Positions 1 to 5,404 of a DNA stretch of 10,387 nucleotides are shown here, piece by piece. Below the pieces are notes generated by a model. It was not told the origin of the DNA, ran no database searches, and was given only the letters and a program-made list of their open reading frames with translations. The stretch covers positions 7,051 through 17,437 of the forward strand of contig NVTQ01000039.1 in assembly GCA_002401635.1 (NCBI GenBank). The letters are read 5' to 3'. This DNA comes from Pseudomonadota bacterium. GTDB taxonomy: Bacteria; Pseudomonadota; Zetaproteobacteria; Mariprofundales; Mariprofundaceae. The first letter of the stretch is position 1. Every line of letters begins with the position of its first letter. The translations under genes and the position numbers were made by a program.

Positions 1-330
1 AATTTGGCGCTTGCGAGGAGCTCCCCTTGCTACAATCGCCCATATCAAATTCACCAATACAATCAATGCGACCAATAAACCACCTGTTCTATGTGCTGCC
101 ATAAACGATTCACCAAGCTTATCTGCCTCGTGTTTTGAATGATGCATTTCTTCGACTACAGACTCAGCATGGGCTATCGCAACAGCATGCCCGCCATCCG
201 CATGTTCTGGATGGGTCATCAACACTGCACAAGTTAATTGGAAAACAACGCCTAGAACCAAAGCGGCATGCAGCCATCTTGTTACAGGGTGATACGGCTT
301 TGGAATCAAGTCTGATTTGGCGTGTGTCAT
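1..330 (-). CDS. Cytochrome b561-type membrane protein, 3' end beyond window
   Basis: An open frame without stop runs from ATG at 330 to the left edge (110 residues seen). The opening has the pattern of bacterial di-heme cytochrome b561 / Ni-hydrogenase b-type subunits: KPYHPVTRWLHAALV, with His14 and His21 at the start of the first membrane helix (about residues 17-38), and MAAHRTGG with His80 opening the second helix (about 78-101). Family members are inner-membrane proteins of about 180-220 residues that pass electrons between quinone and a partner, with heme-ligand histidines in the helices. The loop between the two helices is unusually long and His-rich (HPEH, GGH, AHAE, MHHSKH; residues 40-71), which could bind metal. 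The gene starts 22 bp after the stop of the preceding lipoprotein gene, so the two are probably co-transcribed. The ribosome site is weak. Family call fairly sure; electron partner unknown. Confidence 0.8.
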   Translation of the reverse strand, partial: MTHAKSDLIPKPYHPVTRWLHAALVLGVVFQLTCAVLMTHPEHADGGHAVAIAHAESVVEEMHHSKHEADKLGESFMAAHRTGGLLVALIVLVNLIWAIVARGAPRKRQI

Positions 331-352
331 GACAGGTAACCCAATAAGCCAG

Positions 353-820
353 TTATGGATGCGTTCTTTCAGGGTAGTACACACCAGAACTATAGACCCT
401 TCCATCCGCTTCAAAAGAAACTGTCATCCAGTGCCTACCTTGTTCATGACTCAAATTATACACTGTCATATACCAGTGCCCCATTCGCATCATCTTCGCT
501 TTTGGCTGAGCGGTACCATCTGGATGTTTCACCTCTGAATAGACATTTAAATTATCCAAGGGCTTGCCATTTTTCTCAATACTTACCATCAAATGATAAT
601 CAACCCTGCTAAACCCTTCGCCTTCAGGTGCTGGCATGACATGAAAAATAAACTCATAACCATCTGAAATTCCTTTTCGTGCAACAAAAAAATCATTCTC
701 ATGATCCATAGCTTGTTTTGAATTTTCACTCTTCGGCTCTGCATGCTCACGCTCAATCGGCAATGTCGAACACGCACCAATAAGGCTCAATATGGACAGT
801 AATAATATATTCTTTTTCAT
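353..820 (-). CDS. YtkA/FixH-like lipoprotein (paralogue of 6958-7473)
   Basis: A 155-residue protein with a lipoprotein signal: MKK, hydrophobic residues 5-16, then a lipobox ending GAC with Cys17 as the lipidation site. After a polar linker (18-50), residues 52-150 form one Ig-like domain of the YtkA/FixH kind, ending in the typical G-x-W-Y-M (114-118) and short strands. It is clearly homologous to the secreted protein at 6958-7473: both have DGYE, FHVM, APEG, EKN, V-x-HP and KMM-x-MG-x-WYM in the same order. It lacks that protein's NPCSM motifs and His/Met-rich head. YtkA-like domains are often encoded beside copper transport or oxidase-assembly genes, so a periplasmic metal-handling role is inferred. 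The start is supported by AGGGAAG just upstream. It lies 51 bp after the HMA gene and 22 bp before the b561 gene. Exact function unknown. Confidence 0.82.
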   Translation of the reverse strand: MKKNILLLSILSLIGACSTLPIEREHAEPKSENSKQAMDHENDFFVARKGISDGYEFIFHVMPAPEGEGFSRVDYHLMVSIEKNGKPLDNLNVYSEVKHPDGTAQPKAKMMRMGHWYMTVYNLSHEQGRHWMTVSFEADGRVYSSGVYYPERTHP

Positions 821-860
821 AGCTTCCCTATTCTCATTCTTTATTTTTACTCAATCCAAA

Positions 861-879
861 TAATATGATAATCATTCTG
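861..879. promoter_or_regulatory. Fur-box-like dyad
   Basis: The central 12 bases ATGATAATCATT (865-876) equal the middle of the classical Fur box, and about 14 of the 19 positions match the consensus by eye. It overlaps the stop codon of the HMA gene and lies about 40-60 bp upstream of the lipoprotein start at 820, a sensible place for an operator. AT-rich sequence yields such matches by chance, so this is a weak call. Confidence 0.3.
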
Positions 880-1090
880 GTGGTTTTACAGGTGTATAAC
901 CAAGATTTTTAATAGCCTTAAAAGCTTCCACAGGCTTAAAAGAAACGTCTACATTTAACAATATGGCACCACTCTTAAAATTAGCCCTAGCATCATATAC
1001 ACCTTGCAATGTCAAAAGCTGTTTGCGTACTGTTCCCTCGCAACCAGCACATTTCATATCCTCAACCTGCATTATTATTTCTTTTAACAT
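872..1090 (-). CDS. CopZ-like heavy-metal-associated (HMA) domain protein
   Basis: A 72-residue protein that is one HMA domain and nothing else. The metal site is DMKCAGC (residues 11-17), with Cys14 and Cys17 as the CxxC ligands after a Met, as in CopZ/Atx1 chaperones and the N-terminal domains of copper P-type ATPases. The family's beta-alpha-beta-beta-alpha-beta order is visible, closing with the usual LGY (63-65) before the last strand. There is no signal peptide, so it acts in the cytoplasm, probably passing Cu(I) or a similar ion to a transporter. The length matches stand-alone copper chaperones. ATG at 1090 gives a full first strand; a later Met at residue 7 is possible, and the ribosome site is poor for either. 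It lies 49 bp after the His/Met-rich membrane gene and 51 bp before the lipoprotein gene. Metal identity (Cu, Hg or another) cannot be read from the motif alone. Confidence 0.85.
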   Translation of the reverse strand: MLKEIIMQVEDMKCAGCEGTVRKQLLTLQGVYDARANFKSGAILLNVDVSFKPVEAFKAIKNLGYTPVKPPE

Positions 1091-1139
1091 CTCAACCCCA
1101 TGACTACGACAAATGCATCACGCATATTAAAACAATGGT

Positions 1140-1850
1140 TTATTCCTGACGAAAAGCCCATGCAAACAAACTTGATTTATGCAAGCCAATAAACTCAATC
1201 AACATCACACAAAACAGAGCAATCAATGAGCCAATCAGCAATGCCACTGCTGGTCCGAACAGCCACATAATACTGGCTTCGGCACCTTGTGGCCCAAGCT
1301 CAACAGTGCGGAAACCCATCACAATCCAAGCTGGCGGATACATCAAAGCACCCAAGCCAAATGTCCATCCAAAAACACCTTTCCAACAATCTTTAAGACG
1401 CGATGCCGCCACAAGAATCAACACCACAATAATCAATATGCCAATACCCATGAAATGGATGTGCCCACGCAATAGACGCTGCATAGAATCGGTCGCCAAA
1501 CTTCCCGAATGCGAGTGTTGCCCACCTGCCGCATGTTTATGCGCATGCCCATCATTATGTCCATGCTCACTAGGAGCTGCTTCTGCGTGGTTATGGGCTA
1601 CACCTGCCGCATGCCCATGCGCTGCATTTCCCATATTCATGCCTGACATACTCATGCCTGCCTGCATTTCTTTCATTTCAGCTTGCATTTGTACTTGTTT
1701 TATTTTGCTTTCAGCAGCTTCAAAGCCGCCGTGTAAGGCTTCATGGTGGGTCGCAAAATATGCCGCCCATAAAGCACCAAAAATTAATGCCAAAACGCCC
1801 ATCGCCAAGCCATGTCGAACAGGTAGTAGTATTGTTCTTAATTCATTCAT
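1140..1850 (-). CDS. His/Met-rich four-helix membrane protein, unknown family
   Basis: A 236-residue protein with no family I recognise. One membrane helix lies at about 13-33, followed by a polar segment (34-125) very rich in His and Met. That segment has a Met cluster at 55-73 (including GMSMSGMNMG), then HGH, HNH, EHGHNDGHAHKH and QHSHS up to 115. Three further helices follow at about 130-150, 157-180 and 193-222. The second begins RGHIHFMGIG, where His130 and His132 at the membrane face could be heme or metal ligands. Topology is inferred; if the N-terminus is cytoplasmic, the rich loop faces the periplasm, where Met/His clusters bind copper or silver. The start has AAGGA seven bases upstream. 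Neighbours are a 47-residue membrane protein upstream and an HMA chaperone 49 bp downstream, which supports a metal-related role. The loop is low in sequence complexity, so homology searches should use the C-terminal half. Confidence 0.8.
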   Translation of the reverse strand: MNELRTILLPVRHGLAMGVLALIFGALWAAYFATHHEALHGGFEAAESKIKQVQMQAEMKEMQAGMSMSGMNMGNAAHGHAAGVAHNHAEAAPSEHGHNDGHAHKHAAGGQHSHSGSLATDSMQRLLRGHIHFMGIGILIIVVLILVAASRLKDCWKGVFGWTFGLGALMYPPAWIVMGFRTVELGPQGAEASIMWLFGPAVALLIGSLIALFCVMLIEFIGLHKSSLFAWAFRQE

Positions 1851-1874
1851 AATGCAATCCTTGATTGGTTAACA

Positions 1875-1916
1875 ACTCTAATTTGAGAGTATCTTTAAGA
1901 GAGAAATTGATGATAA
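1875..1916 (-). promoter_or_regulatory. Candidate sigma-70 promoter with overlapping dyad
   Basis: On the minus strand, TTATCA (1911-1916) and GATACT (1888-1893) are separated by 17 bases, each matching four of six consensus positions. The imperfect dyad ACTCT-N6-AGAGT (1875-1890) covers the -10 end and the likely start site, as an operator might. It would give a leader of about 30 nt to the His/Met-rich membrane gene at 1850. The match is modest, so the call is weak. Confidence 0.28.
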
Positions 1917-1936
1917 GTAAGTTTATAATCGTGGTT

Positions 1937-2080
1937 TTACTTGTTTTTGTAAAAAAGAATGAGACAAATGACGGTGCTGATAAATAACATCACAGCATAG
2001 AGAAAAAAAACTTCTTCATTTTTAAAATTAATAGATGCATCCAAAAATGCTGTAAGCGGCGATACTGAATCATCTTGCAT
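1937..2080 (-). CDS. Small single-span membrane protein (47 aa)
   Basis: A 47-residue protein with an acidic, probably soluble head (MQDDSVSPLTAFLDASINFKNEE, residues 1-23) and one hydrophobic helix from about 24 to 43 (VFFLYAVMLFISTVICLILF), ending YKNK. The lysines after the helix suggest that the C-terminus stays in the cytoplasm. The start at 2080 is preferred over an upstream in-frame ATG at 2146 because AAAGGAGC lies six to seven bases before it; the longer form would have no such site and would run into the terminator stem. No homologue is recognised. Small one-helix proteins often act as accessory subunits of oxidases or transporters, but nothing in the sequence decides this. It sits between the cytochrome-porin terminator and the His/Met-rich membrane gene (86 bp gap). 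Confidence 0.6.
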   Translation of the reverse strand: MQDDSVSPLTAFLDASINFKNEEVFFLYAVMLFISTVICLILFYKNK

Positions 2081-2113
2081 ATAAAGCTCCTTTAGCGACA
2101 TCTCCAAAGTGAC

Positions 2114-2140
2114 ATAAAAATGGGGGCATAAAGCCCCCAT
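2114..2140 (-). terminator. Intrinsic terminator after cytochrome-porin gene
   Basis: ATGGGGGC (2120-2127) and GCCCCCAT (2133-2140) form a perfect 8-bp GC-rich stem with a 5-base loop. Read on the minus strand, the stem is followed directly by five T (2116-2120). It begins 14 bp after the stop of the cytochrome-porin gene, exactly where a terminator for that gene is expected. Some read-through into the downstream small genes is possible, since I see no good promoter between it and 2080. Confidence 0.85.
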
Positions 2141-2153
2141 CTTCAAAGAATAC

Positions 2154-3542
2154 TTATAGTGCTATATCAATAGCCAATAAGCCTGTAGTGAAACTACTTT
2201 GTGCTGCTTTAGTTTGACCTCCTCCTGCGTACATAGCATCAATTTGATTGGATGTACGTGTTACAGAAAGAACGGCTTGAACATTTTCAGCAAGCTGATG
2301 AATACCAAACAAGGTAGCATTTATCGTAGTTTGTGGGCGCAACACTTTATTTGTGAGCATTTTCAATTCTGTGTTACTAGAATCATATTTAACACCCAAC
2401 AAATCTTTATCTGTAAACTTCCACTCAGAAGCTAAGGTGAATGCAGTCGTCTTCAATTTATCCTTGGTCACTGCTGTGCTGGTTTGATAACCAACAGTAT
2501 ATGCTCCCCATATTTGAAATGGTTCACCATAATTATAAGCGAAATCAACACCATAGCGAGATACTTTGTCAAAACTCATGACATTAGCCTTTACATTTGT
2601 CGCTGTTGGCACAGCCATGCCGCTCCCGCCCATATACATAGCAGCATCTCCACCAAATCCATCAGATGAATAATTCTTGGCTTGGTAAGCATAAACACCA
2701 ATAATACTGTTATCATTAATCTCTTGAGCTACACGACCGTAAATACTGGTTGACCCTGGGTTACCAGTAAAATTAGAGTTATTGCCAAGGGTACCTATAG
2801 TTAAGTCATAATATGTACCGACACCTGAATCGCCATTGGTTGTACCATGAACACTAATACCGTCAGCCATCATAAGCATGGTGCCACCAGCCATTTGTGC
2901 TGCATCTGCCCAGCCATAAGCCAATGGGCGCTTGGACATCATAGTCATACCATAACCAACATTATTCTGCACACGCCCAAAACGAACCTTGAGCAAATCA
3001 TCAACATAATAAATGCCTTCAAGCATGGCAATACCACCAGCAAGACTGGAATCTAACCACCATGAGAAGTTGTCATACGAACCTGATGAAATAAGCCCAA
3101 ATTCACCAAACCCTATTTTATAACTACCTGGACCTGCACCAGCCAACATACCAGGACGATGCCCAGGCATTAACGGTGTGCCAGCGGCAAGGTCTCCATT
3201 TGCAAGTGTCGACTCATTAGGTCCAGCGCTCGTGTAAAGAATCTGTGTGCGCACAGTAAAAGGGAATGCCGCTGCAAACACTGAGTTTTCTCCAGCATCA
3301 AAGTTCTTACCACGATCATCTTGACTATCAATATCATCACGACCTGCTGCAAAGCGGAAGCCACGTTCGCGGAATGCTACGCCCATCTTGGTTAGCTTTG
3401 GAAACATTGTGTGACAAGAACTACATGCCATACCATATTTTCTTGCAAAAACTGGAATTGCCTCTGCATTCGTTGGAATCAGTGCGGCACTGCCTACAGC
3501 AACAAACACAAACGCACTTGCGGCAAATAATATTTTCTTCAT
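2154..3542 (-). CDS. Monoheme c-type cytochrome-porin fusion, Cyc2-like
   Basis: A 462-residue exported protein. A signal peptide (1-28) ends in AEA. Mature sequence begins IPVFARKYGMACSSCHTMF, with Cys40, Cys43 and His44 as the single heme c motif, then FPKL, MGVAFRERGFRF (to 64). The rest (about 80-462) is built of short alternating, Gly-, Asn- and aromatic-rich strands separated by turns, as in an outer-membrane beta-barrel, and the C-terminus is a final strand (SSFTTGLLAIDIAL). A short heme domain fused to a barrel is the plan of Cyc2, the outer-membrane iron oxidase, and the length fits. The same heme pattern also occurs in a broader group of uncharacterised cytochrome-porins, so iron oxidation is not shown. 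Inferred role: moving electrons across the outer membrane. The start has AGGGGGG six bases upstream. The gene stands alone between a regulated-looking leader and a strong terminator. Confidence 0.75.
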   Translation of the reverse strand: MKKILFAASAFVFVAVGSAALIPTNAEAIPVFARKYGMACSSCHTMFPKLTKMGVAFRERGFRFAAGRDDIDSQDDRGKNFDAGENSVFAAAFPFTVRTQILYTSAGPNESTLANGDLAAGTPLMPGHRPGMLAGAGPGSYKIGFGEFGLISSGSYDNFSWWLDSSLAGGIAMLEGIYYVDDLLKVRFGRVQNNVGYGMTMMSKRPLAYGWADAAQMAGGTMLMMADGISVHGTTNGDSGVGTYYDLTIGTLGNNSNFTGNPGSTSIYGRVAQEINDNSIIGVYAYQAKNYSSDGFGGDAAMYMGGSGMAVPTATNVKANVMSFDKVSRYGVDFAYNYGEPFQIWGAYTVGYQTSTAVTKDKLKTTAFTLASEWKFTDKDLLGVKYDSSNTELKMLTNKVLRPQTTINATLFGIHQLAENVQAVLSVTRTSNQIDAMYAGGGQTKAAQSSFTTGLLAIDIAL

Positions 3543-3582
3543 GGGTAACCCCCCTAGAGTTCAATTCAATCTATTCATAAAG

Positions 3583-3597
3583 CCTCGAATCCCGAGG
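3583..3597. promoter_or_regulatory. Short dyad in the cytochrome-porin leader
   Basis: CCTCG and CGAGG flank five bases, a perfect 5-bp inverted repeat about 40 bp before the cytochrome-porin start. It could fold in the mRNA leader or bind a regulator. The stem is short. Confidence 0.3.
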
Positions 3598-3610
3598 TTG
3601 TGGTATGTAT

Positions 3611-3626
3611 AGAAAGACTGCTGCCA
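3611..3626 (-). promoter_or_regulatory. Candidate sigma-54 (-24/-12) element
   Basis: On the minus strand the site reads TGGCAG, five bases, then TTTCT, against the consensus TGGCAC-N5-TTGCW. The -24 half is strong. The -12 half lacks the usually invariant G. Transcription would start about 55-60 bp before the cytochrome-porin gene. The neighbouring gene upstream encodes a sigma-54 activator, which makes the site worth noting. Confidence 0.3.
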
Positions 3627-3701
3627 GAAATAAAAAACTCGGCATAGAAGAGATGTGTTAAATATATTCTTTATAAAACAATATGTTACAAACTATTCCC
3701 A

Positions 3702-3718
3702 TGGCGTTTAAAACGCCA
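3702..3718. promoter_or_regulatory. 17-bp perfect dyad, possible activator site
   Basis: TGGCGTTT and AAACGCCA surround one central base, a perfect 8-bp inverted repeat. It lies about 85-105 bp upstream of the candidate sigma-54 element, the usual place for an NtrC-type activator site. Read on either strand it also has GG-N10-GC, the invariant spacing of a sigma-54 promoter, so it might itself be one. The dyad is clear; its function is inferred. Confidence 0.5.
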
Positions 3719-3770
3719 AAATTCTTATTTCTAGGAATATCTCAATATTATTTTCTTATAAAGTAGAAAG

Positions 3771-3938
3771 CTAAAGAAGCGCTGATTAACTTTGAATGCA
3801 TAGCTATGCGATGAAAATCGCCAAGAGCAAGGCCGTAACCGTGAGTAATAACGCCGCTATTGCTTAGGTTGCTAACGCTGGGCTTGGTAATTTGGCGCGA
3901 ATAGATGCCATTCATTGAATGAATCGGCGCTTCCCTAG
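3771..3938. repeat. Palindromic repeat element, copy 1
   Basis: This is the first of two head-to-tail copies of a unit of about 168 bp. It opens CTAAAGAAGCGCTGATT and closes GAATCGGCGCTTCCCTAG, so the ends are inverted repeats of each other. The centre carries a short hairpin (GTAATA ... TATTGC, about 3845-3863) at the element midpoint. It shares with copy 2 the blocks GCGCTGATT or GTGCTGATT near the start, AGCAAGGC, GAGTAATA, CCGCTATTGCT, CCATTCA/GCTATTCA and GCGCTTCCCTAG. It is more diverged from perfect self-complementarity than copy 2. It encodes no credible protein. The form suggests a MITE-like or REP-like mobile repeat. Confidence 0.75.
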
Positions 3939-4103
3939 GGAAGTGCTGATTCATTCTGAATAGATAACTACGCAATTCAAAATGTGTAATAGCAAGGCGG
4001 AAGATGCGAGTAATAGCACCGCTATTGCTAAATCTTCCAACGCAGATATTGTACATTTTGGACGCATAGGTGCTATTCACTGAATTGATCAGCGCTTCCC
4101 TAG
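3935..4103. repeat. Palindromic repeat element, copy 2, nearly self-complementary
   Basis: The second copy of the unit shares the CTAG junction with copy 1. Almost the whole 169 bp can fold on itself about a centre at 4019: TAATAGC (4011-4017) pairs GCTATTG (4021-4027), GGAAGAT (3999-4005) pairs ATCTTCC (4032-4038), CAAAATGT (3978-3985) pairs ACATTTTG (4053-4060), and GGAAGTGCTGAT at the left end pairs the right end GATCAGCGCTTCC. Its right edge overlaps the last codon and stop codon of the response-regulator gene. Such a long hairpin could also stop transcription from that gene. Confidence 0.82.
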
Positions 4104-5404
4104 CCTTCTAATTTTCGATAGAGGCTTGATAAAGCGATACCCAATATTTGCGCAGCTTTTGCCTTATCGCCCTTGTTTTGATCAAGCGTTTGTTGAATGT
4201 AACGCTGCTCAAAAGAATGGCATGCATCGGATAAGCTCAATGGCTCCGACACAAATGGCTGCTCCATATCAGGTAGTTTTAGCGTACTATCCGTGCCAAG
4301 CAACAGCGCCCGTTCCAGCACATTGCGAAGTTCACGGACATTTCCTCGCCAATGTTGCGATTCTAGCCAAAGCTCTTGTACCTTCGTTAAGCTCGGTTGA
4401 TGATGACCCCATGCATCACATATTTGTCCAAGCAAGCGGTGGGTCAGCGGGATAATATCATGCATTCTCTGGCGCAGTGGCGGAATCGTAATTTGCATAA
4501 TATTCAAGCGAAAATAAAGGTCTTCTCGAAAACGCCCGTCTTTCACAGCTTGCTCAAAATCAACATTGCTTGCCGCAATCACACGAGCTTGAAATGGAAA
4601 CTCTTTGTCGCCACCAACAGGACGAAAAGAGCTCTCATCAAGCACATGTAATAATTTAGACTGCATCACCAGAGGTAACTCTACCAACTCATCTAAAAAT
4701 AACGTCCCCTTACCAGCACTGGCAAGCAAGCCTTTTCGATCACGATCTGCCCCAGAAAAAGCTCCTTTTTTATGCCCAAAAAGCTCTGATTCCATCAATT
4801 CCGATGGGATTGCCGCACAGTTAATTCGGATGAATGGCTCTTCTTTGAATTTGCTTAAGCTGTGTATTAAACGGGCAACAACGCCTTTACCAACCCCTGT
4901 TTCACCTTGCAAAAGAACCGCTACTCGCGCCGATGCAGAAGTTTTAATTAAATCTTGAACTGCTTGCATAACAGGCGACTTACCCAAGATTGCCAGCTCG
5001 CCATGATTGCGCACATCCTCATCACTTTCACACACGCGTTGACGCAATACTAACTTCTCTTCTAAACGTTTTAAGCGTGCAAACAGCTCATCAAAACGAA
5101 TCGGTTTTAAAACATAGTCATAGGCTCCAGCAGCAAATGCTTGTGAAGCCAAATCACGATCTCCAAATGCTGTCATCATAATCAATGGTGGCGGATTCTT
5201 CTCTGGAAGCCCATGCAATATATCAAAACTTTCTCCATCAGGAAGATGATGGTCACAAAGCAGTACATCAAACATATCATCATGAACCAATGATAATGCC
5301 GAGGTGACCGAGTCTGCTTCAAATACTTCAAACCCTTCACTTTCAAGCATTTGAACAATGCCCTGACGAATATGTTTTTCATCTTCAATCACCAAAATTT
5401 TCAT
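4100..5404 (-). CDS. NtrC-type sigma-54-dependent response regulator
   Basis: A 434-residue regulator. The receiver domain (1-120) has acidic Glu7/Asp8, phospho-acceptor Asp51 (LLCDHHLPDG), Thr78 and Lys100. The AAA+ domain (about 137-365) has Walker A GETGVGKG (167-174), the sigma-54 contact loop as GAFSGA (214-219, Ser in place of the usual Thr), Walker B GTLFLDE (233-239), FREDLYFRLN (292-301) and WRGNVREL (352-359). A Fis-type helix-turn-helix (about 390-432) ends LGIALSSLYRKLEG. It therefore activates sigma-54 promoters when phosphorylated. The start at 5404 overlaps the kinase stop as ATGA and has AAGGA six bases upstream; an in-frame ATG at 5440 lies within the kinase and is less likely. 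The stop codon lies in the edge of the palindromic repeat, so the final residues may have been replaced or trimmed. Likely targets are the adjacent cytochrome-porin or metal genes. Confidence 0.93.
   Translation of the reverse strand: MKILVIEDEKHIRQGIVQMLESEGFEVFEADSVTSALSLVHDDMFDVLLCDHHLPDGESFDILHGLPEKNPPPLIMMTAFGDRDLASQAFAAGAYDYVLKPIRFDELFARLKRLEEKLVLRQRVCESDEDVRNHGELAILGKSPVMQAVQDLIKTSASARVAVLLQGETGVGKGVVARLIHSLSKFKEEPFIRINCAAIPSELMESELFGHKKGAFSGADRDRKGLLASAGKGTLFLDELVELPLVMQSKLLHVLDESSFRPVGGDKEFPFQARVIAASNVDFEQAVKDGRFREDLYFRLNIMQITIPPLRQRMHDIIPLTHRLLGQICDAWGHHQPSLTKVQELWLESQHWRGNVRELRNVLERALLLGTDSTLKLPDMEQPFVSEPLSLSDACHSFEQRYIQQTLDQNKGDKAKAAQILGIALSSLYRKLEG

Larger units (their letters stand above)
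3543..3770. other. AT-rich leader and promoter region of the cytochrome-porin
   Basis: No gene is seen on either strand in this stretch. It holds the ribosome site of the cytochrome-porin, the two dyads and the candidate sigma-54 element listed separately, and otherwise AT-rich sequence. An imperfect CTAG-centred palindrome lies near 3727-3740. I see no convincing sigma-70 promoter. Confidence 0.6.

Noticed and set aside
1306..1872. 188-residue open frame on the plus strand
   Set aside because: It is antisense to the His/Met-rich membrane gene; its Cys-rich content is the mirror of His/Ala-rich codons.
2081..2146. N-terminal extension of the small membrane protein to ATG 2146
   Set aside because: The extension would translate the terminator stem region and lacks a ribosome site, whereas 2080 has AAAGGAGC just before it.
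3748..4080. 110-residue open frame on the minus strand
   Set aside because: It runs through both palindromic repeat copies, its two halves resemble each other only because of the repeat, and it has no ribosome site.
3771..4103. CRISPR array or tandem gene fragment
   Set aside because: There are only two long self-complementary units with no unique spacers, and no coding signal.
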